From: Sellimonas sp963559135
GTDB taxonomy: Bacteria > Bacillota > Clostridia > Lachnospirales > Lachnospiraceae
Direction of reading: 5' to 3'
Length of the DNA stretch: 64,000 nt
NCBI GenBank assembly: GCA_963559135.1
Contig: CAUWJP010000008.1
Span: 1 to 64,000 of the forward strand
The notes under the pieces were generated by a model that did not search any database, was not told the DNA's origin, and saw only the letters and a list, made by a program, of their open reading frames with translations. Position numbers and translations under genes: made by a program. This document shows, piece after piece, positions 34,084 through 41,745 of the stretch (the first letter of the stretch is position 1; the number at the start of each line of letters is the position of its first letter).

Positions 34084-34308
34084 TTAAGCAGGCGTAAAAC
34101 TGATTTGGTTTCGTTCCATGCGTTCCGCAAAGTCCGTAAGGGCGTAGGAAACGCCGTCAATCTCTGCGTGGTCTTTATCCTGATAACGGCAGATTGCATA
34201 GTTTTCATCGCCATTTCCATAAGCGAGCTTTATCATGCCGCCGTCTGGAATGGTAAACAGGGCGTTGCCCTGACTATCGGTAAAACAGATGTTATTCTCC
34301 CTTTTCAC
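34084..34308 (-). CDS. Small protein with IPDGG and FAERM motifs
   Basis: A 74-residue protein. The likely start is GTG at 34308, with GGAGGTGC seven bases upstream; no ATG is placed correctly. It contains Phe-Thr-Ile-Pro-Asp-Gly-Gly-Met-Ile and Asp-Phe-Ala-Glu-Arg-Met-Glu-Arg-Asn. The same motif pair in the same order forms the C-terminal part of the 230-residue protein at 34788-35480, so the two share a domain. It overlaps the preceding gene by 17 bases and lies 39 bases before the giant gene. Function is unknown. Confidence 0.65.
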   Translation of the reverse strand: MKRENNICFTDSQGNALFTIPDGGMIKLAYGNGDENYAICRYQDKDHAEIDGVSYALTDFAERMERNQISFTPA

Positions 34309-34510
34309 GCTGCACCTCCGCCAGAAAAGAAACGACCTTGTTCGCTTTAATGCTCTTTTGCAGGTCGTTGATAAGGGCAATCTCCGCCACCGTAATGCCC
34401 TGCATGGAGAGAATGTCGTCCATCGTCATAGCGGCGATAGATTTTTCATCGGTAAAGCCTGCGTCCAAAACCTTATTGATGACCTTGACCGCTTTCTGGT
34501 TGACTGCCAT
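34292..34510 (-). CDS. Small helical conserved protein
   Basis: A 72-residue protein starting after AAGGAGG. It reads like a short helix-rich or helix-hairpin-helix unit (Met-Thr-Met-Asp-Asp-Ile-Leu-Ser-Met-Gln-Gly-Ile-Thr-Val-Ala-Glu). It is part of the tightly packed small-gene series upstream of the giant gene and overlaps its downstream neighbour. No function is recognised. Confidence 0.6.
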   Translation of the reverse strand: MAVNQKAVKVINKVLDAGFTDEKSIAAMTMDDILSMQGITVAEIALINDLQKSIKANKVVSFLAEVQREKGE

Positions 34511-34524
34511 ATCAAAAATCCTCC

Positions 34525-34773
34525 TTATCGTTCATGGTCTTTGTGCTTCGGCTGTAAAGAGGGCAGCCTGCCGCCGTTCATCTCTTTGACCTGTTGGACA
34601 TATTCCTTTTCCTTGTCCTCGAAAATCTCATAGAAGAAATCGGCAAAGCCCTCGCCGTCCTTTCTCTCTGGTACATCGTCAATACAATCGCACCATTGGC
34701 GGCAGGCTTCCTCCAGTACCATGTCAAAAACCGCTTTCTTTTCCCTGCTTTTCGCTATATCCTGAATATCCAT
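34525..34773 (-). CDS. Small conserved protein ending KHKDHER
   Basis: An 82-residue acidic protein. The ATG at 34773 is chosen because GGAG lies ten bases upstream; a GTG two codons earlier is possible. It has Cys-Arg-Gln-Trp-Cys-Asp-Cys-Ile-Asp-Asp and Phe-Ala-Asp-Phe-Phe-Tyr-Glu-Ile-Phe. The C-terminus Lys-His-Lys-Asp-His-Glu-Arg closely matches that of the next gene upstream although the bodies differ. The stop codon merges with the ribosome site of the following gene. Confidence 0.6.
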   Translation of the reverse strand: MDIQDIAKSREKKAVFDMVLEEACRQWCDCIDDVPERKDGEGFADFFYEIFEDKEKEYVQQVKEMNGGRLPSLQPKHKDHER

Positions 34774-34787
34774 TGTCACATCTCTCC

Positions 34788-35480
34788 TTATCGTTCATAA
34801 TCTTTGTGCTTCGCCGCTTTCTGGGGCGGCTCTGTCGGCTTTGGCTCATAGGTCGCCCCGTTTTTCTCCATACGCTCGGCAAACTCGCAGATATGGTAGA
34901 GGTTGTTGCCGATTTCCGTATGATACTCATCAATGAAGCGGCAGGAATACTCCATCTTTTCTTTCCATGCGGTAGTAACGATGATTTTGCCGCCGTCTGG
35001 GATGCGGAACAGCTCTTTATAATGCGGGTCGATAAAACGGATGCCCTGCTCGGCTCTGCCGATATGCCTGTCAAGCCATTCCTTCACATAGCAGTAACAG
35101 TAGAAGTTATAATCGCCCCTTGTAGGGTTGCATCGAAACAGGAAAGCGTGTTTTTCCGTATCAGCTCGAAAACCGTACTCCACGCAGTAGCTCCCCTGAA
35201 AAGCACTCACGGGATAACGCCTTGCAAACGCCCGCATATCATAGCGGTTGTGCAAAAGCCCTTTGTCCTCCCGCAATTCATTGATAACCTCGTCAAGTCC
35301 TGCCTTAAATTCATCCGTTTTCCATTGCTCTCTGGTATCAAACCAAGTGGTATAAAAGCCATATCCAGAGTCGGCAAAATCGCCACGCAGATGCCCAATG
35401 TTGCCCGTCTGCCCCTCAAGCTGCATACTCTGGGAATAGGTGTATTTCTGTTCTTCGGGCAGTAAAGGTCGTATCTCCAT
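34788..35480 (-). CDS. 230-residue conserved element protein (LPD28-like)
   Basis: The N-terminus Glu-Ile-Arg-Pro-Leu-Leu-Pro-Glu-Glu-Gln-Lys-Tyr-Thr-Tyr-Ser-Gln-Ser is, from memory, that of proteins labelled LPD28 in mobile elements. It continues with Gly-His-Leu-Arg-Gly-Asp-Phe and an aromatic-rich centre (Tyr-Asn-Phe-Tyr-Cys-Tyr-Cys-Tyr). The last third carries the Ile-Pro-Asp-Gly-Gly and Phe-Ala-Glu-Arg-Met-Glu-Lys-Asn motifs shared with the 74-residue protein. It ends Lys-His-Lys-Asp-Tyr-Glu-Arg. GGAGG precedes the ATG. Molecular function is unknown; roles in establishment or antirestriction are inferred only from company. Confidence 0.65.
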   Translation of the reverse strand: MEIRPLLPEEQKYTYSQSMQLEGQTGNIGHLRGDFADSGYGFYTTWFDTREQWKTDEFKAGLDEVINELREDKGLLHNRYDMRAFARRYPVSAFQGSYCVEYGFRADTEKHAFLFRCNPTRGDYNFYCYCYVKEWLDRHIGRAEQGIRFIDPHYKELFRIPDGGKIIVTTAWKEKMEYSCRFIDEYHTEIGNNLYHICEFAERMEKNGATYEPKPTEPPQKAAKHKDYER

Positions 35481-35635
35481 CAGCTTTCCTCCTGTCTTTT
35501 TTGCTTTTTCTCTCTCTGCTCATCCAAAATCTTTCGGATACACACATCGCAGAAAATAACATGACCGCACTTATATCGGGGATAAGGGCAGGTCATACAG
35601 TCATATTTCTTATTCTCTTTATCGCTCACGGTCAT
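35480..35635 (-). CDS. Cys-rich zinc-ribbon microprotein
   Basis: A 51-residue protein with Cys-Met-Thr-Cys-Pro-Tyr and Cys-Gly-His-Val-Ile-Phe-Cys-Asp-Val-Cys, a likely zinc-binding arrangement, and a basic Lys/Arg/Gln-rich C-terminus. The start is uncertain: ATG 35635 overlaps the end of the preceding gene by 17 bases and has only a weak ribosome site, suggesting coupled translation. The stop codon touches the start of the next gene. Confidence 0.55.
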   Translation of the reverse strand: MTVSDKENKKYDCMTCPYPRYKCGHVIFCDVCIRKILDEQREKKQKRQEES

Positions 35636-35894
35636 CACCGCTTTTCTGCTTCGGGGCAGGGGGATTGTTATAAGGCATACTTCGTTCCTCATTGTACCGT
35701 TCACTCAGGCTTTCCCTCGCCGCCGACAGCTCGTTGCAGTAGCAGCCCCAGTAATAATTGTCGCCGCCCTTACAGTACCAACAAACATAAGGGTTGGGGG
35801 CTTTAGGGTTGTAACCGATGACAAGTTCCGTACTCCCGATAGTACAGCTCTCTATAATTTCATAGCCCTGATTGGAGCGTTTCTCATTTTCCAT
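35619..35894 (-). CDS. Small conserved protein with CWYC motif
   Basis: A 91-residue protein starting at 35894 after GAGAGGTG. It contains Val-Cys-Trp-Tyr-Cys-Lys-Gly-Gly-Asp-Asn-Tyr-Tyr-Trp-Gly-Cys-Tyr-Cys and ends Lys-Gln-Lys-Ser-Gly-Asp-Asp-Arg-Glu-Arg. The cysteines may bind metal. It belongs to the packed small-gene series. No function is recognised. Confidence 0.6.
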   Translation of the reverse strand: MENEKRSNQGYEIIESCTIGSTELVIGYNPKAPNPYVCWYCKGGDNYYWGCYCNELSAARESLSERYNEERSMPYNNPPAPKQKSGDDRER

Positions 35895-35903
35895 AAGCAC
35901 CTC

Positions 35904-36206
35904 TCATTCTCTGGCGTACTTCCGATACGCCTTTTCGCCTGTCGCCCGAAGTTTTTGCACAGGGCGGCTTCCCGCCAGTTCTGGGTATTTCGCCTGCAAC
36001 TTGCGGCGTGTCCTGCTGACGCTCTCAAAGCTCGGCAAACCGAGGTATTTATGCTGTGTCATTATTTCCGCAAGGGGCATCGCCCCCGCATCCTTCAGGC
36101 ACACATTGCAGAGGGCAAGGTACAGCACCATATCGTCATTTCGGGCATCCTCATTCTTTTCCAGAATGGCTCGGACTTTCTTTTCAATGGTTTTTAAGTT
36201 TCGCAT
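35904..36206 (-). CDS. Conserved helical protein with basic C-terminus
   Basis: A 100-residue protein. The start at 36206 follows GGAGGAAG; the open frame extends 16 codons further 5' without a site. A winged-helix-like part reads Met-Pro-Leu-Ala-Glu-Ile-Met-Thr-Gln-His-Lys-Tyr-Leu-Gly-Leu-Pro, then Ser-Arg-Thr-Arg-Arg-Lys-Leu. It resembles small DNA-binding proteins of CTn elements. It is the first gene of the series that runs into the giant helicase and could be its regulator. Confidence 0.6.
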   Translation of the reverse strand: MRNLKTIEKKVRAILEKNEDARNDDMVLYLALCNVCLKDAGAMPLAEIMTQHKYLGLPSFESVSRTRRKLQAKYPELAGSRPVQKLRATGEKAYRKYARE

Positions 36207-36308
36207 ATCTTCCTCCAGAAATGGAATGGGGCGGCACGTCGTCGCAAACTTCATATCACTCGCTTCGCCGCAAGCGGTAAAGCTCGTTTATTCCGTTGCT
36301 CCTCCTTT

Positions 36309-36337
36309 CCCCACGAAGTCCATATGACTTCGTGGGG
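36309..36337. repeat. Perfect 12-bp hairpin
   Basis: CCCCACGAAGTC (36309-36320), loop CATAT, GACTTCGTGGGG (36326-36337). No U-run follows in the minus direction, so it is not a standard terminator. It lies between the 30-residue gene and the small-gene series and may be a processing or regulatory site. Confidence 0.6.
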
Positions 36338-36378
36338 TTCCCCGACATAAACCGCCCCCGTTCCTAAGACTTCATGGG

Positions 36379-36471
36379 TTACTTATTCTTTCTGTTACGG
36401 ATATTCAGCCAGAGTGCCGCACCGCCGATAAACACGACAAGCACAATGGCGATAATGGTTTTCGCATCCAT
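36379..36471 (-). CDS. 30-residue single-span microprotein
   Basis: Met-Asp-Ala-Lys-Thr-Ile-Ile-Ala-Ile-Val-Leu-Val-Val-Phe and onward forms one membrane span, then Asn-Ile-Arg-Asn-Arg-Lys-Asn-Lys. GGAGG within the last codons of the adhesin gene serves as ribosome site, and the start lies three bases after the adhesin stop, so translation is coupled. It could assist export or sortase processing of the adhesin; this is inference from position. Confidence 0.6.
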   Translation of the reverse strand: MDAKTIIAIVLVVFIGGAALWLNIRNRKNK

Positions 36472-36474
36472 CCC

Positions 36475-39400
36475 TTAGTCCTCCTTCTTCTTTTTTCTGC
36501 CCTTAAAGGCTGCGACGCCGAGAACGCCTGCACCGAGGACGCAAGCCGCCGCAAGTCCTCCCCAGAGGGCAGGGTTGAAGTCATCGCCTGTTTTCGGGGT
36601 GTCACGCAACTCGTTGTGCATCGTGACCGTCACGGTTTCGACCGTCTTGACCGTCGCTTTCTGGTCGGCAGGCAGGATATAACCAGAGGACGCCTTATCG
36701 TTTACCTCGGACACGGTATATTCCCCGATACGCAAGCCCTCGATGATGATTTCGCCGTTCTTATCAGTCTTGAATGTCTGGTCGTAACCGTTGTTCCCGA
36801 TAACTCGGAAAGAGAAGCCCTCCACCTTGCCGTCAGAGGAAGTCTTGACGATTTTAAGAGAGCCTTTCTGTGCTTCGTTTAAGAAGCCCTTGCCCGCTTC
36901 ATTTTCCACGGTATAGGTCTTGCCGTTTTCCTCAATGGATACGGGGTAAACATTGTCGTCCAAAAGGAAGCCCTCTGGGGCTTTCGTTTCCTTGACAAAA
37001 TATTTTCCGTAAAGCAAGTCCTTCATCTGGTAAACGCCGCCGTCAAGCTCCGTCATCTTTCCAAGCAGCTCATCGTCCTTGTCCAGTTCGCCGTTGCCGT
37101 TGGTGTCGGCGTAAACCTCAAACTCCGCACCTGTGAGCTTGTTATCGGGATAGTCCTTATCCACCTTTGTCAGCTCGATGTTGCCACGGATGCGGTAGTT
37201 GACAAGGGAGATTTCCACAACCTCGTCCACCTTGCCGACAGTCACGGCGATTTCTTCCTCGGAGAGTACGAAACCTTTCGGGCTTTCGATTTCACGGACA
37301 ATCCATGTGCCATACGGTACTTTCTCAAAAGCGAAGCTGCCGTCCTCTGCGGATGTTGCCGTAGCAATGGCATTTTCCTTTGTAAACTCTGTCGTTCCTG
37401 TCTTGAAAATGCCTATGACCGCACCGCCAAGGGCGTTCCCGTTCTCATCGGATTTCTTGCCGTTTACTGAGCCGTAGATGATGTCATTGTTGATGGCTTC
37501 GCCCTCATTTGCTGTGATGTGGACGGTAGCGGTATCCTGTCCTGCGTATTCAAAGACAACGGGATATTTCGTATCGTCCAGAATATAAGCGGCGTTTGTG
37601 CTGATTTCCTGCACATAGTAACTGCCCATCGGCAGGTCACTGATTGCCTTGCCGTGACCGCTTTCGTCAAGGGAAATGACCTCAAGCAGACCGTCAGCAG
37701 GGATGACCGTACCATCAGCGGCGGTGAGTTCCTCGGCGGCATACAAGCCGAAGGTCACATCAAAGATTTCGCCGTTTGTGCCGACGCCGTATTTCTCGTC
37801 TGTTGCAAGGCTCTTTACAAGGTCGATTTCCACTTTCTGACGCTCGTTTACAAAGCCTGTGGCGGTTTCGGTGACAGCCACTTCCTGACCTGCATACACA
37901 AGCTCGACGGAGTGGGTTTCCTCATTCAGCACCATGCCATACGGGGCTGTGATTTCCTTTACTTCGTATTTGCCAAGATACAGCTCTTTGGATTTTGCCA
38001 TGCCGTCTGCACCTGTGGTAACGGTATCTACCACCTCGCCCTTAGAAGCACGGAGCGTACCGTCCAGAGTAACAATATCCTCGGCGGCGGTAATCTCATA
38101 GACCGCACCTTCCAGACTGCTGACGGAGAAAATCGGCTGATACAAGCCCTTGTCGCCTGCCACGGTGGAGAACACCTCGCCTGACTTCTCCACGGTAACC
38201 GTGCCTTTCTGTGCCATATTGGAGCGTACCACTTCAATGAGCGTAATGCCGCTTTCCTCCTCGGAGTTCTCCTGCACCACATCAAAATAAACAGGCTCGG
38301 AGTTTAACACATACCCATACGGAGCCTGCACCTCCACGATGGAGTAGCCCTTACCGTATTCCAAGGTCTGGGGCGTGATAAGCTCGCCGTCCGCCGTGGT
38401 GTAAAAGGTGTCAATGGTCGTCACTTCGGGATAAGTGAAAGTCATCGTCACAAGTTCGCCATTCGGGTCGTAAATCTGGAAGCCTGCCCCTGCATATGGG
38501 ATGGTGTTGCCTGTTTCCGCATCCTTCTTCACGATTTTGATATAGCTCTCGAAGCCCCTGTTGTTGATAAGGTAGCGGTAGGTCTGACCGTCCTTGTTAA
38601 TGAACACATCAAACGGCTTCATCAGCTCACGCCCCTCCCATCCAGAGGTCTGCTTTACGGTATAGACGCCATACGGCATATCCTTTGTCTGGGCGAAGCC
38701 GTTCTCATCGCAGGTGAGAATGTCACGCTCGGTTTCCTTTGCATTTCCATAGCTGCCTGCGGATTTGAGGAACACTTCAAATACCGCACCTTCTTCGGGT
38801 GTTTCAATCTGGGTTTCGCCATTGTCGGTATGCTTGATGATGGCGATATTGCCCTTAATGACCTGCTCATTCACATCATTTGCGGCAGAGTTGTACTCAA
38901 TGGTATAAAGTTCTGGCTCTGCCCCTACATGGTGGATGGTTTCATCGAGCAGATAGCCCTCGGACGGGCTGATTTCACGGACGCTCCAATCGTCACCGCA
39001 GATATAATACTTGGTCGTGAACTGTCCGTTTTCATCGGTGGTGTAGGTGTCAATCAGTTCCTCGCCCTTGTAGATGCCATAAACCGCACCTGACAGGGTA
39101 GCATCGCCCTGCGGGTTTCCTGTTTCCACATCGGTCTTTGTGACCGTCACATTAAATTTCTTCAGCACATTGTGGAAGCTGCGGTTTGTGACCTTTTTCC
39201 ATTCAATCGGGGCGGTCTGGTTTTCGGGAACGACATAGCGGATAGCCGTGTCCACTTCCTCAAGCACATACGGGGTATCGCCGCTAATAAGGACATTTTC
39301 AAACTTCGCCAGTCCGTTCTTATCGGTTACGGCGTATTCATCCACGGGCAGACCGCTTAACGAAGTGCCGTAGAGGTGGAAAGTCACGCCCTCCACCAGA

Positions 39401-40623
39401 TTGTCCTCGGAAGTCTTAATCACTTCCAGACTGCCACGCTTCAGCATATTGTTGAAATTAACCGTGGTGGTCTTGCCGCCAATCAGCGTTACCGTCTGGC
39501 TCTGCTGCGGCTCATAGCGGTCAATGGACTGCTCGGTAATCGTATAAGTGGCAGGGAATAAGCCCTCCACACTAATGTTGCCGTTTTCATCAGTCTTTAC
39601 GGTCTTATCAAAGCCGTCGCCCTTGATGTGGAAAGAGATGCCCGCCACAACGCCGTCCTCGGAAGTCTTTTTTAAGGCAATCGTGCCTGTAGGCGTTTCG
39701 ATGTTGATATATGCCTTTACGCTGTCAGCGTTCTCTACGCCTGTTACCAAGTCCTGCAAGTTCGGGTCGCCGTAAGCGATGAGCTTTGCGGAGCTGCTGA
39801 CTGTCGGCACATTCTTCCTCGTCGCCGTAATACGGACAGGACCGCTAATCGCCTTTTTGGAGCTGATGGTCAGCTTGTTGTCGTCCTTCGATACGGACAC
39901 ATTGGCGTCGGAGCTTGTAAAGGAATAATCAGAGAGAACACCGTTTTTATCAGTCAGCGTGACGCTGTACTTCCCGTCTTTATATGCAAGCTCCTTAGTA
40001 ATATCGTTTTTACCGCCCGACATGAAACTCGGTATGGTGTTATGCTCGCTCATCAGCGAAACAATCTGGTCGTAAGCCGCCCTTGCCCCGCCGTTCGCAT
40101 AATTCGAGCCGAAGTGCAGGCTGTAAACCGTTGTGCTTGTCTGCTTATACGAGCCTGTGGCTTCACGGCAGCCCGTAACAAACTCCCACACAAGGGTCTG
40201 GGTGGCAAGCCATTTTTCATCATCGCTGCCTGTGAGGTTGCTTCGGTTGCCCTGATAGCCGTAGAGCAGGGCAAGCCCGACAGCTTTTTTCTGGTTGGCG
40301 GAGAGGGCGTTCCAAGTTTCCGAGGACGCTTTCGCCAGAGTGTTGCCTGTTTTCAAGGGTACGCCCGGCTGGATACAGAACGCATCCTCGCCGTCCACAT
40401 ACATACGGTACTTGTAATTGCCCGTGCCGCCTGCGGTGTAGCCGCCGATGTTGGCACTTGAATTGTACCGCATGGCGTTCCCGCTGCTGTCATAGGTGTG
40501 GGTAAAGCTGATTGTGCCGATGTCGCCTGCGGCAAACGCCGTGGTTGCAGGCAGTACCGACAACGCTGTGACCGCAGCCATCACAAGAGCCGCAGCCTTT
40601 TTGAATAGTTTAGGGATTTTCAT
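36475..40623 (-). CDS. Thioester-domain SpaA/Cna-B repeat surface adhesin
   Basis: A 1382-residue wall-anchored adhesin. A signal peptide (residues 1-32, ending Thr-Ala-Phe-Ala-Ala) leads into a thioester-type domain: Ala-Phe-Cys-Ile-Gln-Pro-Gly near 80 and Thr-Gln-Thr-Leu-Val-Trp near 130 carry the Cys and Gln expected to form the reactive bond. A short Ig-like segment follows, then about ten SpaA/Cna-B repeats (each with a Lys near the start and a Glu in strands such as Tyr-Val-Leu-Glu-Glu), which usually form isopeptide bonds. The C-terminus has Asp-Thr-Pro-Lys-Thr-Gly-Asp-Asp, a membrane span and Lys/Arg residues: a sortase signal of the xPxTG type. It probably promotes mating contact or host attachment and is a likely substrate of the element's class B sortase. 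Confidence 0.9.
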   Translation of the reverse strand: MKIPKLFKKAAALVMAAVTALSVLPATTAFAAGDIGTISFTHTYDSSGNAMRYNSSANIGGYTAGGTGNYKYRMYVDGEDAFCIQPGVPLKTGNTLAKASSETWNALSANQKKAVGLALLYGYQGNRSNLTGSDDEKWLATQTLVWEFVTGCREATGSYKQTSTTVYSLHFGSNYANGGARAAYDQIVSLMSEHNTIPSFMSGGKNDITKELAYKDGKYSVTLTDKNGVLSDYSFTSSDANVSVSKDDNKLTISSKKAISGPVRITATRKNVPTVSSSAKLIAYGDPNLQDLVTGVENADSVKAYINIETPTGTIALKKTSEDGVVAGISFHIKGDGFDKTVKTDENGNISVEGLFPATYTITEQSIDRYEPQQSQTVTLIGGKTTTVNFNNMLKRGSLEVIKTSEDNLVEGVTFHLYGTSLSGLPVDEYAVTDKNGLAKFENVLISGDTPYVLEEVDTAIRYVVPENQTAPIEWKKVTNRSFHNVLKKFNVTVTKTDVETGNPQGDATLSGAVYGIYKGEELIDTYTTDENGQFTTKYYICGDDWSVREISPSEGYLLDETIHHVGAEPELYTIEYNSAANDVNEQVIKGNIAIIKHTDNGETQIETPEEGAVFEVFLKSAGSYGNAKETERDILTCDENGFAQTKDMPYGVYTVKQTSGWEGRELMKPFDVFINKDGQTYRYLINNRGFESYIKIVKKDAETGNTIPYAGAGFQIYDPNGELVTMTFTYPEVTTIDTFYTTADGELITPQTLEYGKGYSIVEVQAPYGYVLNSEPVYFDVVQENSEEESGITLIEVVRSNMAQKGTVTVEKSGEVFSTVAGDKGLYQPIFSVSSLEGAVYEITAAEDIVTLDGTLRASKGEVVDTVTTGADGMAKSKELYLGKYEVKEITAPYGMVLNEETHSVELVYAGQEVAVTETATGFVNERQKVEIDLVKSLATDEKYGVGTNGEIFDVTFGLYAAEELTAADGTVIPADGLLEVISLDESGHGKAISDLPMGSYYVQEISTNAAYILDDTKYPVVFEYAGQDTATVHITANEGEAINNDIIYGSVNGKKSDENGNALGGAVIGIFKTGTTEFTKENAIATATSAEDGSFAFEKVPYGTWIVREIESPKGFVLSEEEIAVTVGKVDEVVEISLVNYRIRGNIELTKVDKDYPDNKLTGAEFEVYADTNGNGELDKDDELLGKMTELDGGVYQMKDLLYGKYFVKETKAPEGFLLDDNVYPVSIEENGKTYTVENEAGKGFLNEAQKGSLKIVKTSSDGKVEGFSFRVIGNNGYDQTFKTDKNGEIIIEGLRIGEYTVSEVNDKASSGYILPADQKATVKTVETVTVTMHNELRDTPKTGDDFNPALWGGLAAACVLGAGVLGVAAFKGRKKKKED

Positions 40624-40665
40624 AAATACCTCCTGTAATTGAGATTAGATTTGCCTGACTGACCG

Positions 40666-40692
40666 AAAAAAGCTGCCCGCATTGGACAGCTT
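40666..40692 (-). terminator. Intrinsic terminator between parB and adhesin
   Basis: On the minus strand AAGCTGTCC, loop AATGC, GGGCAGCTT (one G-U pair), then a U-run. It ends the parAB transcript. Only about 43 bases separate it from the adhesin start codon. Confidence 0.75.
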
Positions 40693-40809
40693 AAAGTGTT
40701 TCTTTTTTCGGATAGTTACTGGCAGTATAGGGGGTGAGGTGTGGAGAGGGGGAACGGCAAAAAAATTTGGCTATCCTCCAAAGGGCAGACCTCGCCCTCG
40801 GTGTGTGGC

Positions 40810-41745
40810 TTACCTTTCGTGAGCCTTGCTTCTCTGTAAATGGCGGTTGTAGAACTCCAAAGCCTTGACAACAAAATCCGCTTCCTTCCCTCTGGGGACT
40901 GACCTCGGTATGAGCTTGGTTATCCTCTCGTCCTTGAAAGCAGGCTTTTCTTTCTGGTTGGGCTTTTCCTCCTGCATGATGCTCTGGATAACCTCGTCCG
41001 TGAGCTTGCCGTCCTGCATAAACTTTTTCATTTTGATAGCCTGTGCAAGTGACGGCGTGGCGTCGTTATATTCCATAGCTTCAAGCAGGGTGTACTGCTG
41101 TCCCTCGGTGAGATAGGAGATTTCCACCGCAGGGCGGAACGCTATCTGGCGGTCATCTACCATTTGCAGGATTTCGGGTACAAGCTCGGTTAGGCGGATA
41201 AAGCGGCGTACCTGCTCATGGCTGTCATCGGTTTTTGCCGCTATCTTTTCTCGGCTCGTCAACTTCTGCACCACTGGTGCAGAAGTTAAATCTGTACGCT
41301 CACCTTGTCGTTTCATTGCTTCAAGCCGCATCTTATACGCAAAGGCTTTCTCACTCGGCAGGATGGTAGTGCGTTGGAGATTGCTTTCCACCATAACGAT
41401 AATCGCTTCGTCACGGGTCAGCTCCTTGACCTCGCATTTGAGCTTTTCAAGCCCTGCAAGCTCGCAAGCCTTTTTCCGTCTGTGACCGCTGATAAGCTCA
41501 TACCGCCCGTCCTCTTTGAGCCGAACAGTAGCAGGCGTCATCACGCCGCTTCGCTTGATACTATCGACAAGCTGCTCCATGTCCTCGTCCATTAAGACCT
41601 TGAACGGGTGGTCTGGAAACTCGTCAATCTCCACAAGGGGAATGTCTCTTATCTTGCTTAAGTTGGCTTCCTCACGGCTCTGGTCTGTTTCAAACAGTTC
41701 ATCGTATGCGGTCAGCTCGATTTTTGGTGCGTTGTTTCTCGCCAA
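40810..41745 (-). CDS. parB: ParB-family partition protein
   Basis: A 311-residue ParB/Spo0J-type CTP-dependent DNA clamp. Motifs: Ile-Pro-Leu-Val-Glu-Ile-Asp at the N-terminus, Gly-His-Arg-Arg-Lys-Lys-Ala-Cys near residue 85, and Glu-Ser-Asn-Leu-Gln-Arg. A helix-turn-helix region follows. The likely start is TTG 41745, nine bases after GGAGG, giving Ala-Arg-Asn-Asn-Ala-Pro; a start at 41775 is possible. The gene overlaps parA. Together they would keep the excised circle or help its segregation. The C-terminus is Arg-Ser-Lys-Ala-His-Glu-Arg. Confidence 0.9.
   Translation of the reverse strand: MARNNAPKIELTAYDELFETDQSREEANLSKIRDIPLVEIDEFPDHPFKVLMDEDMEQLVDSIKRSGVMTPATVRLKEDGRYELISGHRRKKACELAGLEKLKCEVKELTRDEAIIVMVESNLQRTTILPSEKAFAYKMRLEAMKRQGERTDLTSAPVVQKLTSREKIAAKTDDSHEQVRRFIRLTELVPEILQMVDDRQIAFRPAVEISYLTEGQQYTLLEAMEYNDATPSLAQAIKMKKFMQDGKLTDEVIQSIMQEEKPNQKEKPAFKDERITKLIPRSVPRGKEADFVVKALEFYNRHLQRSKAHER

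Noticed and set aside
34773..35465. 230-codon plus-strand frame opposite the LPD28-like gene
   Set aside because: Exact antisense of a gene with a strong ribosome site; shadow.
36475..40623. Repeats in the adhesin gene as a possible CRISPR or tandem-repeat array
   Set aside because: The repeats are diverged protein domains of 70-100 residues, not DNA repeats of constant length.
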